From contig CAIRYE010000478.1 of NCBI GenBank assembly GCA_903882765.1, positions 1-18,811 of the forward strand: a stretch of DNA of 18,811 nt. Reading direction: 5' to 3'. Under the pieces are notes generated by a model. The model saw only the letters and a program-made list of their open reading frames with translations, did not search any database and was not told the origin of the DNA. Source of the stretch: an uncultured Anaerolineae bacterium. Its GTDB lineage: Bacteria > Chloroflexota > Anaerolineae > Anaerolineales > Villigracilaceae. The position numbers were made by a program, and so were the translations under genes. Shown here piece by piece: positions 7,629-14,456 of this stretch; the first letter of the stretch is position 1; each line of letters opens with the position of its first letter.

Positions 7629-8279
7629 TCAAATTTTATTTTTCGTTAGTAGATCTTCACCCGCCGTTTTACCTGTGAATGCCAGAATTTCACCTGCCGT
7701 TAATTTTTCAAACATTTTTTCTAATTCAAGCCCTGTTCTTTTTACAGCGGCAAAAAACGCGTACTCATAATGCTCCTTGGTTGGATCATCCTTATTCATC
7801 AATGCATGTGAATCTGCCGGGAAGATCTTAGCCACTCCTGCCGGTAAACCAGGTATGAAAGTGATCGCCTCCCAAGGGTAATATAATTTTCCTGAAATTA
7901 ATTTTGGATCCCTTAGGATTACCTCGATCAACGGATCGATCTCTTCCGCCGCGACCGCGGGGTAAGCCTCCCGAAACAGATTGACATAATTGGAATGGGC
8001 GTAAAGATCTTGAACAGTATGAGTAAGTTTTCCGAAAGCGATACGAGCCTTAGTTGGATCCCCTTGCTTGATTAGGTCTTGCGTCTCCTGACGAAGGCTT
8101 TCGCAATACTTATCACTTTCACTGAACGAACTATTATCATAATGATAGTGGTCATGACCTAGCTGGTATTTGAGCGCATCCTGGCCAATATTCGCTGCCG
8201 AAATTTCGGCGAGGGCGGATTGTGAAAAGGATTTTCCTAAAGCGAGTAAATTTATTTCGATGTGAATCAGTTTTTTCAT
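7629..8279 (-). CDS. Het-C-like / zinc-dependent phospholipase C-like protein
   Basis: A 216-residue protein with a histidine-rich metal-binding pattern. An early H42-x-H44-x-H46-Y-D48-N patch is followed by HTVQDLYAHS, giving H87-x3-D91-x3-H95. This pairing resembles the Het-C family and related bacterial proteins of the zinc-dependent phospholipase C / P1 nuclease fold, where His and Asp side chains hold metals. I see no signal peptide or membrane helix, so it looks cytoplasmic, unlike secreted phospholipases. The substrate is unknown. The ATG at 8279 is chosen; a TTG at 8297 is also in frame but adds only six residues. It is the first gene of the minus-strand operon and ends 18 bases before yqeY. 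It is divergent from the adenosyltransferase gene. Confidence 0.6.
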   Translation of the reverse strand: MKKLIHIEINLLALGKSFSQSALAEISAANIGQDALKYQLGHDHYHYDNSSFSESDKYCESLRQETQDLIKQGDPTKARIAFGKLTHTVQDLYAHSNYVNLFREAYPAVAAEEIDPLIEVILRDPKLISGKLYYPWEAITFIPGLPAGVAKIFPADSHALMNKDDPTKEHYEYAFFAAVKRTGLELEKMFEKLTAGEILAFTGKTAGEDLLTKNKI

Positions 8280-8299
8280 GGGGCATTTCCCAAACAAAC

Positions 8300-8318
8300 A
8301 ATGAATTTAATATTCATT
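8300..8318. promoter_or_regulatory. Palindrome in divergent intergenic region (candidate operator)
   Basis: AATGAAT (8300-8306) and ATTCATT (8312-8318) are perfect 7-bp inverted arms around a five-base A/T spacer. The site lies midway between the Het-C-like gene and the adenosyltransferase gene, just upstream of a TATAAT box. That is where a regulator would control one or both promoters. It is A/T-rich and may be chance. Confidence 0.35.
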
Positions 8319-8322
8319 AAAG

Positions 8323-8328
8323 TATAAT
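8323..8328 (+). promoter_or_regulatory. -10 box (TATAAT) of the adenosyltransferase gene, possibly leaderless
   Basis: A perfect TATAAT ends seven bases before the ATG at 8336, so transcription would begin at or within a base or two of the start codon. No Shine-Dalgarno sequence is present in the seven bases between. A -35 hexamer is not recognisable at 8299-8305, so an activator or a tolerant polymerase would be needed. Confidence 0.5.
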
Positions 8329-8335
8329 TCCTTCC

Positions 8336-8884
8336 ATGCCATCTATATATACAAAAAAAGGTGATGCCGGCGATACCGGATTATTAGGCGAAGGTCGATT
8401 CTCAAAATCGAGCCCACGTATTGAAGTTTTAGGCACCATCGATGAGGTATCCGCGGTCTTTGGCGTTGCTATGTCTTATATCGAAGATACTGAGCTAAAA
8501 GGCACCATACGGCTCATCCAAAAAGATTTGTACAACATTATGGCTGAAGTGGGGGCTACCCCTGAAAACTCTGAAATGTTTAGAAAAATATCAAACAACC
8601 GGGTCGAATGGCTAGAAGAGCAGATCGAAAAACTGATCGCGATCACTGGTTCACCCACTGAATTTATCATCCCGGGAGAGATCAGGTCGAGCGCTTTTCT
8701 AAGCTTGGCTCGCACCGTTGTCCGCAGGGCTGAGCGTCGCCTTGTCGAGATGCAACTATCAACCGAAGTTAAAAACCCATCCTTGCTAAGTTACTTAAAT
8801 CGTTTGTCCAGCCTATGTTTTGCTATGGAGCTTTTTGAAAACTTTCACCACGGGGTAAATTCTAGGAACGTGAAAGACCTATGA
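8336..8884 (+). CDS. ATP:cob(I)alamin adenosyltransferase, PduO type
   Basis: A 182-residue enzyme that transfers adenosine from ATP to cob(I)alamin to make adenosylcobalamin. The N-terminal YTKKGDAGDTGLL (residues 5-17) is the family's ATP-binding signature. The C-terminal half carries the second signature, IPGEIRSSAFLSLARTVVRRAERR, and YLNRLSSLCF. Length is usual for the stand-alone family. The ATG at 8336 is seven bases after a perfect -10 box and has no ribosome site. The stop overlaps the next start in an ATGA, so the DUF554 membrane gene is translationally coupled. No cobalamin-dependent enzyme or B12 transporter is in the window, so its role here (salvage or cofactor supply) cannot be tied to a pathway. 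Confidence 0.92.
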   Translation: MPSIYTKKGDAGDTGLLGEGRFSKSSPRIEVLGTIDEVSAVFGVAMSYIEDTELKGTIRLIQKDLYNIMAEVGATPENSEMFRKISNNRVEWLEEQIEKLIAITGSPTEFIIPGEIRSSAFLSLARTVVRRAERRLVEMQLSTEVKNPSLLSYLNRLSSLCFAMELFENFHHGVNSRNVKDL

Positions 8885-9579
8885 TAGGCACAATTATCAA
8901 TTTTTTTGCGATCGTCATTGGAAGTTTGATCGGGCTTTTCTTTGGTTCAAAGCTGCCAGATAATTTAAAGAACACCATTATTTCTGGAATGGGTCTATTC
9001 ACCATCGCGGTCGGCGTCCAAATGTTCCTAAAAACCAGCAATCCGTTGATCGATCTTGGGGCATTGGTATTAGGCGGAATTCTGGGGGAATCTTTAGCCT
9101 TAGAAGAAGCTGTGAAAAAACTAGGTATTTGGCTAGAAAAACGATTCGCGGGTTCATCCGAAGGTAGTTCGAGTAATTTTGTTCGCGGTTTTTTGTCTTC
9201 GTCCGTTTTGTTTTGTACCGGTCCAATGGCGGTATTAGGTTCTATCAGCGATGGGCTTAGCGGCGATTACCTCACCCTCTCGATCAAATCCATCATGGAT
9301 GGAATTATATCCATCGCGTTTACATCTACCCTCGGCATTGGCGTTGCCTTTTCTGCCATCCCAGTTTTAATATATCAAGGTAGCATTAGTTTGCTTGCTT
9401 CGCAATTGAATTCCATAATTTCTGATTCGATGATGAATGAAATGACCGCAACCGGAGGGGTGTTACTGATGGGTATAGGTGTAAGTAGTCTACTGGAGAT
9501 CAAAAAGATACGAGTTGCGAATTTTCTTCCCGCTCTTATCATCGCCCCACTTATCGCTTATCTTCTCGGCTTATTTTAA
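8881..9579 (+). CDS. DUF554 family membrane protein (YqgA/YdfK-like)
   Basis: A 232-residue polytopic membrane protein with about six or seven hydrophobic segments. The N-terminal MIGTIINFFAIVIGSLIG, the FCTGPMAVLGSISDGLSGD loop and the ATGGVLLMGIGVSSLL segment are typical of DUF554 proteins. The family is thought to be a transporter or channel but no substrate is established. The start overlaps the adenosyltransferase stop by four bases (ATGA). A strong terminator follows the stop at 9600-9629. A function linked to cobalamin is only suggested by the coupling. Confidence 0.9.
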   Translation: MIGTIINFFAIVIGSLIGLFFGSKLPDNLKNTIISGMGLFTIAVGVQMFLKTSNPLIDLGALVLGGILGESLALEEAVKKLGIWLEKRFAGSSEGSSSNFVRGFLSSSVLFCTGPMAVLGSISDGLSGDYLTLSIKSIMDGIISIAFTSTLGIGVAFSAIPVLIYQGSISLLASQLNSIISDSMMNEMTATGGVLLMGIGVSSLLEIKKIRVANFLPALIIAPLIAYLLGLF

Positions 9580-9599
9580 TAATAATTTTGTTTTTAAAT

Positions 9600-9629
9600 A
9601 AATCGCCCCGAATAACTTCGGGGCGATTT
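9600..9629. terminator. Bidirectional intrinsic terminator
   Basis: A 13-bp perfect stem (9600-9612 with 9617-9629) with a GC-rich core CGCCCCG closes a four-base TAAC loop. The arms begin in A and end in T, with further T-rich sequence on both sides. It sits between the convergent DUF554 gene and the dsbA-like gene and can stop transcription from both. Confidence 0.88.
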
Positions 9630-9653
9630 CGTTTCACTTCTAGTAATGTCTAC

Positions 9654-10349
9654 TTATGGGAGCAGTGCGTCAATTTCTGACTTGAACACATCAAACGGTT
9701 GAGCGCCTTCTACTAATTTACCGTTAATTGTAAATGAAGGAGTCGCCTTTACGCCAGCGGCCTGTCCATCAACACCATCTTGCATAACACGGCTTTCGTA
9801 TTTTTTACTGGTAAAACAATCATTGAAGGCAACCATATCGAGGCTCAATTTTTCAGCGAATGCCACCAAGCGAGTATCTGAATAAGCGCCAACATTCTCG
9901 CCGGTTTGGTTGGCGAAGATGATGTCGTGCATTTCCCAGAATTTTTGCTGATCGCCCGCGCAATATGCGGCTTCGCCGGCACGCAAGGACTCAACACCAA
10001 TGAATTCGCCAAATGTGCGATATTCGAAGGATACTTTGCCGGTCGCCACATAGGCGTCCAACAGTAGTTGTTCTGTATCTTTACTGAAATTCGCGCAATA
10101 TGGGCACTGGTAATCAGAATATTCTACGATCTTGACGGGGGCATTTGGATCACCAACAACATTGAAGTTGATCGAATCGGGGCGTTGTATGTTTTCGCTA
10201 GCGGCAATTTCGCCAACGGGCTTGAGCGATGGCAGGATTAAAATGGATGCAACAGCCAAAGCAACAAGTACCACGCCAACAATGATCATGATCTTTTGGT
10301 TGCGATCTTGCTGTACTCTTTTTTCGCGCATTTCTTGTCTTTTACTCAT
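9654..10349 (-). CDS. Membrane-anchored DsbA-like thioredoxin-fold oxidoreductase
   Basis: A 231-residue protein with a basic cytoplasmic N-terminus, one membrane anchor (about 20-40) and an extracytoplasmic DsbA/BdbD-like thioredoxin fold. The active site is C82-P-Y-C85 in YSDYQCPYC. The cis-proline loop is in VKATPSFTINGK. Two further cysteines occur in the helical insertion (YCAGD and NDCF). The family forms or isomerises disulfide bonds in exported proteins. A DsbB or VKOR partner is not in the window. An AAAGGAA site lies about 12 bases before the ATG. It follows the hydrolase gene by 57 bases and ends the minus-strand run before the terminator. Confidence 0.9.
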   Translation of the reverse strand: MSKRQEMREKRVQQDRNQKIMIIVGVVLVALAVASILILPSLKPVGEIAASENIQRPDSINFNVVGDPNAPVKIVEYSDYQCPYCANFSKDTEQLLLDAYVATGKVSFEYRTFGEFIGVESLRAGEAAYCAGDQQKFWEMHDIIFANQTGENVGAYSDTRLVAFAEKLSLDMVAFNDCFTSKKYESRVMQDGVDGQAAGVKATPSFTINGKLVEGAQPFDVFKSEIDALLP

Positions 10350-10406
10350 GTTTATGTAGTTTCCTTTATGGTGATATCATTTATTTTTTTAATATGACAA
10401 AATATA

Positions 10407-11237
10407 TCACATAATTTGTTGGTTGATCCAATTTAGCGTTTCAGCAAAAACCTCTTGTTTTTCAGCTTCATTATGGGTTTCGTGGTACAAGCCTTCCCAT
10501 ATCTTTAATGTCGCCTTTTTGCCCATTTTTTTAGCAAACTCGGTAGACGCAGCGGGCGAGGTGAGCTGATCTTCTGACCCGTGGAAAAGGAACAAGGGTA
10601 ACGGGAATTTGGCCGCGTTTTCGAGAGCGGTTAGCCCGTGGTTGTACATTTCGTTATACATCCTCACTGAGATAAGGTCATGAACCAATGGGTCTTGTTG
10701 ATATTTACTGCAGACAGATTTGTCATGAGATAAAAGAGAAGCGTCCAACCCACTTCCCAATGTCATAGCAGGGAAGATGCCATTTAGCAGTTTCGCCATC
10801 ATGATCTTTGATTGGGGCGGGTCAAAAGCCAACTTGATCCAAGGGCTAGAAGCAACTACCGCCTTCACGTTTGTGGGATTCCTAAAACCATAATTCAAAA
10901 CTAGGTTACCGCCCATACTATGCCCGTACAAAATACAAGGTACCGCTGGGGATTCGGCAACCACATTATCGATCACATCTTCGATATCATTTAACATGGC
11001 ATCGTAGTTGGGAGTATGCCCGCGTTTACCTCCAGATTTGCCATGCCCGCGCAGATCAAAGGAGATCACGCTGATCTGATTCTGATTGTAAAAAGCGGCC
11101 ATATGTTCATAGCGCAAACTATGTTCGCCGTGACCATGTACCAAAACGATATTTGCTCTTGGAGATTCACCTTCCCAAGAACGGCAGAACAGATCAATAC
11201 CATCTTGCGATTTCATATTCCAGGTTTTTTCTGACAT
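10407..11237 (-). CDS. Alpha/beta hydrolase, monoacylglycerol lipase-like
   Basis: A 276-residue cytoplasmic alpha/beta hydrolase of the Hydrolase_4 (monoglyceride lipase) group. The oxyanion loop is VLVHGHGEHS (31-40). The nucleophile S107 is in GHSMGG. The acid is D223 in HGSEDQLTS and the base is H252 in YHETHNE. FDLRGHGKSGG is typical of the group. Expected reactions are hydrolysis of monoacylglycerols or lysophospholipids; the true substrate is not shown. AGAGGA is three bases before the ATG at 11237. The start lies 21 bases after the GNAT stop, so the two are likely on one transcript. Confidence 0.9.
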   Translation of the reverse strand: MSEKTWNMKSQDGIDLFCRSWEGESPRANIVLVHGHGEHSLRYEHMAAFYNQNQISVISFDLRGHGKSGGKRGHTPNYDAMLNDIEDVIDNVVAESPAVPCILYGHSMGGNLVLNYGFRNPTNVKAVVASSPWIKLAFDPPQSKIMMAKLLNGIFPAMTLGSGLDASLLSHDKSVCSKYQQDPLVHDLISVRMYNEMYNHGLTALENAAKFPLPLFLFHGSEDQLTSPAASTEFAKKMGKKATLKIWEGLYHETHNEAEKQEVFAETLNWINQQIM

Positions 11238-11258
11238 AGGTCCTCTTCTTCTGTTTTG

Positions 11259-12092
11259 CTAAGATTGAAATTGATATACCTGATATTCAATAGCTAATTG
11301 ACGAAATCCACTTGCTTCGTATAAAGCGAGGGATTTTACATTATCTCCTTGGGTGTTTACGCTCAATCGATTAATATTCATTGCTTCCAATTGCTCGATC
11401 AGACCATTAAGTAGCGCTTTGCCAACGCCCTTGCCTTGGTAATTTGGCGATACCGCCAACCGAGCCAAGTGACAGTATGAATAACTTAATGTACTCAGTT
11501 GATAACCGCAAATCTTGCCATCCGATATTGCTACGGTTCCCATTCCTTGCGCCAAAAAACCTGCTTGTAATGTTTTTATGGAATTCTGCCATAAAACAGA
11601 AAAACTTTCTCTATCAACCTCGCTTACTTCCTCAAGATCCTGATAGGTCATTTCCCGCAAAATTAAACCGTGGTTGTCTCTTTTTGGTAAACCAGCTGGC
11701 AAAATCCTATCCAGAAGCACGATCTTTTGCACAACTCTAAAACCTGCGGATAACAACATCGGTTGAAGTTTTTCATTGAGCAAGATCAAGCACGCAGGCA
11801 GATGTAAGTTCTGGGTATTAAGGAGAAAAAACTTCCAAAACTGCTCCCAAGCATCCTTCGTGCTTATCGTTATTGAGTGGATAAAAAGCCTTAACCAAAA
11901 CACTCCTTGCGGTTCCTCAGGTATTACAAAAACCCCTAGGAGTTCATTTTCTTGCTCTAGTACATAATACTGTTTGGTACCAAACCAATCCTGAGGATCC
12001 TGCCAATCTAGGTGCTTGTGGATAAGTGACCCGTAAAAAAATAATTGGTCAATTTTTGGCTTATCCTGCTCCGTTGCGTATCGAACCTGCAA
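11259..12092 (-). CDS. GNAT acetyltransferase with two GNAT-like domains
   Basis: A 277-residue protein. The C-terminal half (about 143-277) is a complete GNAT domain with the acetyl-CoA pyrophosphate loop QGKGVG (219-224) after the strand LARLAVSPNY, and the ALYEASGF end motif. The N-terminal half (1-135) follows the same fold pattern but lacks the Q/RxxGxG/A loop, so it looks like a degenerate copy that may shape substrate binding. The start is a TTG at 12092 with AAAGGG eight bases upstream; no ATG lies near. It begins 12 bases after the cpaF stop. The acetyl acceptor is unknown. Confidence 0.87.
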   Translation of the reverse strand: MQVRYATEQDKPKIDQLFFYGSLIHKHLDWQDPQDWFGTKQYYVLEQENELLGVFVIPEEPQGVFWLRLFIHSITISTKDAWEQFWKFFLLNTQNLHLPACLILLNEKLQPMLLSAGFRVVQKIVLLDRILPAGLPKRDNHGLILREMTYQDLEEVSEVDRESFSVLWQNSIKTLQAGFLAQGMGTVAISDGKICGYQLSTLSYSYCHLARLAVSPNYQGKGVGKALLNGLIEQLEAMNINRLSVNTQGDNVKSLALYEASGFRQLAIEYQVYQFQS

Positions 12093-12104
12093 AATGGGGA
12101 CCCT

Positions 12105-13418
12105 TTACCGTCTTCTAAAAACATCCGCAACGGTCGCGCCATAGATCTCGCCTGGAAGTTTGAAACCGGCGGCGTCCAAACGTGGGGTGAACAATGGTCG
12201 AATGCCAGTAGGCTTCAACTCACCTATGATCTTACCGTCCGCGGTTGTACCGGTCTGTTCAAACTTAAAAATATCGGTCAGGACGATCGTATCACCTTCC
12301 ATACCAGCGACTTCAGTGATCGCGGTGACTTTGCGTGAACCATCTTTTAGTCTGGTCTGTTGCACGATCAGGTCGATGGCCGAGGAAACTTGCTGACGAA
12401 CGACCTTAAGCGGCAGATCCATCCCTGACATCATCACCATGGTTTCCGTTCGAGATAAGGCATCTCGCGGGGTATTGGCATGCAAGGTTGTTAGCGAACC
12501 ATCATGGCCGGTATTCATTGCCTGTAGCATATCCAAGGTTTCGCCGCCGCGGCACTCCCCTACAATGATCCGGTCAGGGCGCATTCGAAGGGAGTTTCGT
12601 ACAAGATCTCGAATGGTCACCTGTCCTTTACCATCGGTATTTGGCGATTTTGTTTCTAGACGAACCACATGTTCCTGCTGCAACTGTAATTCAGCCGCAT
12701 CCTCAATGGTCACAATTCGCTCATTTTCAGGAATGAACCCAGAGAGCACATTTAATAATGTAGTTTTACCGGAACCAGTTCCCCCAGAAACAATAATATT
12801 CAAACGGCTGATCACACAAGCACGTAAAAACTCACCCATCGCTTTGGTCATAGACCCATATTCAACCAATTGCTGTACGGTGAGTTTATCTTTCTTAAAT
12901 TTACGGATAGTGATCGAAGCACCATCGATGGCAACCGGAGCAATAACAGCGTTGACACGAGAACCATCCGGTAATCGAGCATCTACCGTGGGAGAATCAA
13001 AATCGATTCGACGGCCCAATGGCAAAATAATTCGGTCGATCACTTTTAATACTTCAGTATCGTTGTCAAATACAACATCTGACCTAACAAGGTGACCACC
13101 CTTTTCAACATATACCATTTTGGGACCATTTACCATTACTTCACTTACAGATTCATCATCGAGAAGTATTTGGATTGGGCCAAAGCCTAATAGGTCATCA
13201 TTGATTTCTTTGGTGATCCGTTGTTTTATCTGTTCTGAAATTGAAGTTGGAAGCCGAGCTAATTGCTCCGCTATTTTTTTATTGATCACTTTTCCGCGGT
13301 CATCCAGAGAGGGCTTTTCAACTTCCATATCTCTGGAAATAATTTCGATGATATGTTGCCTAATCTCTTTGATCGTTTGTTCGGAGATCCCCGATTGTTC
13401 ATTATCTGACATTGCCAT
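12105..13418 (-). CDS. cpaF: CpaF/TadA-type secretion ATPase (orphan)
   Basis: A 437-residue type II/IV secretion ATPase of the Flp/Tad pilus group. The N-terminal domain (about 1-175) has LLGFGPIQILLDDESVSEVMVNG and LPDGSRVNA, typical of CpaF. Walker A is GGTGSGKTT (212-220). The Asp box/Walker B region holds RIIVGECRGGE with E288. The His box is GHDGSLTTLHANTP (304-317). The family powers assembly of Flp/Tad pili or related secretion systems at the inner membrane. The start ATG at 13418 has GAGG six bases upstream. Upstream is the 94-residue gene (11-base gap); downstream is the GNAT gene rather than tadB/tadC. It is therefore separated from its usual membrane partners in this window. Confidence 0.92.
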   Translation of the reverse strand: MAMSDNEQSGISEQTIKEIRQHIIEIISRDMEVEKPSLDDRGKVINKKIAEQLARLPTSISEQIKQRITKEINDDLLGFGPIQILLDDESVSEVMVNGPKMVYVEKGGHLVRSDVVFDNDTEVLKVIDRIILPLGRRIDFDSPTVDARLPDGSRVNAVIAPVAIDGASITIRKFKKDKLTVQQLVEYGSMTKAMGEFLRACVISRLNIIVSGGTGSGKTTLLNVLSGFIPENERIVTIEDAAELQLQQEHVVRLETKSPNTDGKGQVTIRDLVRNSLRMRPDRIIVGECRGGETLDMLQAMNTGHDGSLTTLHANTPRDALSRTETMVMMSGMDLPLKVVRQQVSSAIDLIVQQTRLKDGSRKVTAITEVAGMEGDTIVLTDIFKFEQTGTTADGKIIGELKPTGIRPLFTPRLDAAGFKLPGEIYGATVADVFRRR

Positions 13419-13429
13419 ACATCACCTCT

Positions 13430-13714
13430 TTACTTTTTCAATTCTTCTCCGGGAATAACCCAAATAATTTGACTCCGGGCAACTGATAAGAACTTCGTTT
13501 CAATAATAATATTCCCGTTGGCGTCAAATACCTTCGCGTCGGTAACAGCAAGAAACATACCTCCGTAATCCAATTCATCTTTAAATCGATCACCCTCCTT
13601 CACATGAATGAACCCTTCGATACGGTTCAGGCTTGTTTGAATGATGGCCGCAAATGCTGTTTTTCGGATAACATCCGTAAAAATTTTCCCTTTGTCATTG
13701 TATTCGTAACTCAT
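13430..13714 (-). CDS. Small protein of unknown function between response regulator and cpaF (94 aa)
   Basis: I do not recognise the family with confidence. The pattern IEGFIHVKEGDRFKDEL, then FLAVTDAKVFDANG and a closing SQIIWVIPGEE, reads as a small beta-barrel, perhaps related to the DUF6812-type domain. There is no signal peptide, membrane helix or cysteine. The start is the ATG at 13714 because GGAG at 13721-13724 is six bases upstream; an in-frame ATG at 13726 has no such site. It is not a PilZ domain, because neither the RxxxR nor the D/NxSxxG motif is present. It lies 46 bases after the OmpR-type regulator and 11 before cpaF, suggesting a link to the secretion motor, which is inference from position. 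Confidence 0.75.
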   Translation of the reverse strand: MSYEYNDKGKIFTDVIRKTAFAAIIQTSLNRIEGFIHVKEGDRFKDELDYGGMFLAVTDAKVFDANGNIIIETKFLSVARSQIIWVIPGEELKK

Positions 13715-13720
13715 CGTATG

Positions 13721-13724
13721 CTCC
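13721..13724 (-). promoter_or_regulatory. Ribosome binding site that decides the start of the 94-aa gene
   Basis: GGAG on the minus strand lies six bases before the ATG at 13714 and overlaps the upstream in-frame ATG at 13726, which it cannot serve. Confidence 0.6.
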
Positions 13725-13760
13725 ATTCATTTGGTATTTAAGTAATTTTACCCGCTTTGA

Positions 13761-14456
13761 TCAGATTGTTATTTCGGGCATATAGTACCCAACACCTGAT
13801 TTTGTTAGGATGTGGCAAGGATTATGGGGATCTTTTTCTAATTTCTGTCTTAACCGGGCAACACTGACCCATAAGATCTCTTTATCATTTTTATATTCAT
13901 CACCCCATATAGTGGAAAGAAGCACATCTGTTGAAATGACCTCGCCAACTTTTTGGGCAAACTGCAGCAACAATCGGTATTCGGTTGCGGATAAGAAAAT
14001 CTGTGTCTCATCGAGCCACACTTCTGCTCGACCGTGATCAATTTTCAGATCACCATGTTTAAAAAATCGCTCGTGCTCTGTTTTATTGTTGGTAGACGCC
14101 CTGCGAAGGTGGGCACGCACCCTAGCCAACATTTCGTTAGCTGAAAAGGGTTTGACAATATAATCGTCAGCCCCTTTATCCAATCCTTTGATTCGATCTG
14201 TTTCTTCAGTTTTTGCGGTCAGGAAAATAATTGGAACGCTCGAAAATTGCCGAATGCGTTGGCAGGCCGCAAATCCATCCATTACAGGCATCATAACATC
14301 CATTAAAACCAAATCTACTGGCTCATTGAGTAACAACTCCACGGCCAATTTGCCATTCACTGCTGAAACGACCTCATAACCATCTTTTGCCAAATTTGTT
14401 TCAAGCAATTTCAAATACAATGGCTCATCATCAACGATTAATATCTTTTCAGTCAT
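13761..14456 (-). CDS. OmpR/PhoB-family response regulator, partner of the adjacent kinase
   Basis: A 231-residue regulator. Receiver residues D9-D10, phosphoacceptor D53, LTAK switch and the lysine of IVKPFSA are all present (domain about 3-118). The winged helix (about 130-228) ends in TKSGVGYYMPE, a slight change from the usual GVGYRF. The start overlaps the kinase stop by four bases (ATGA), so kinase and regulator are translated together and form a cognate pair. It precedes the 94-residue gene and cpaF on the same strand, which may be its targets or simply share its message. Confidence 0.93.
   Translation of the reverse strand: MTEKILIVDDEPLYLKLLETNLAKDGYEVVSAVNGKLAVELLLNEPVDLVLMDVMMPVMDGFAACQRIRQFSSVPIIFLTAKTEETDRIKGLDKGADDYIVKPFSANEMLARVRAHLRRASTNNKTEHERFFKHGDLKIDHGRAEVWLDETQIFLSATEYRLLLQFAQKVGEVISTDVLLSTIWGDEYKNDKEILWVSVARLRQKLEKDPHNPCHILTKSGVGYYMPEITI

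Noticed and set aside
10371..10410. Inverted repeat GTGATAT / ATATCAC before the dsbA-like gene
   Set aside because: Arms are only 7 bp, A/T-rich, separated by 26 bases, and one overlaps the end of the hydrolase gene; likely chance.
12439..13095. Long open frame (218 codons) on the plus strand opposite cpaF
   Set aside because: It is fully antisense to a well-supported cpaF and its translation shows no recognisable domain; it mirrors codon usage of the real gene.
13430..13714. PilZ (c-di-GMP) domain for the 94-aa protein
   Set aside because: The RxxxR and D/NxSxxG motifs are absent.
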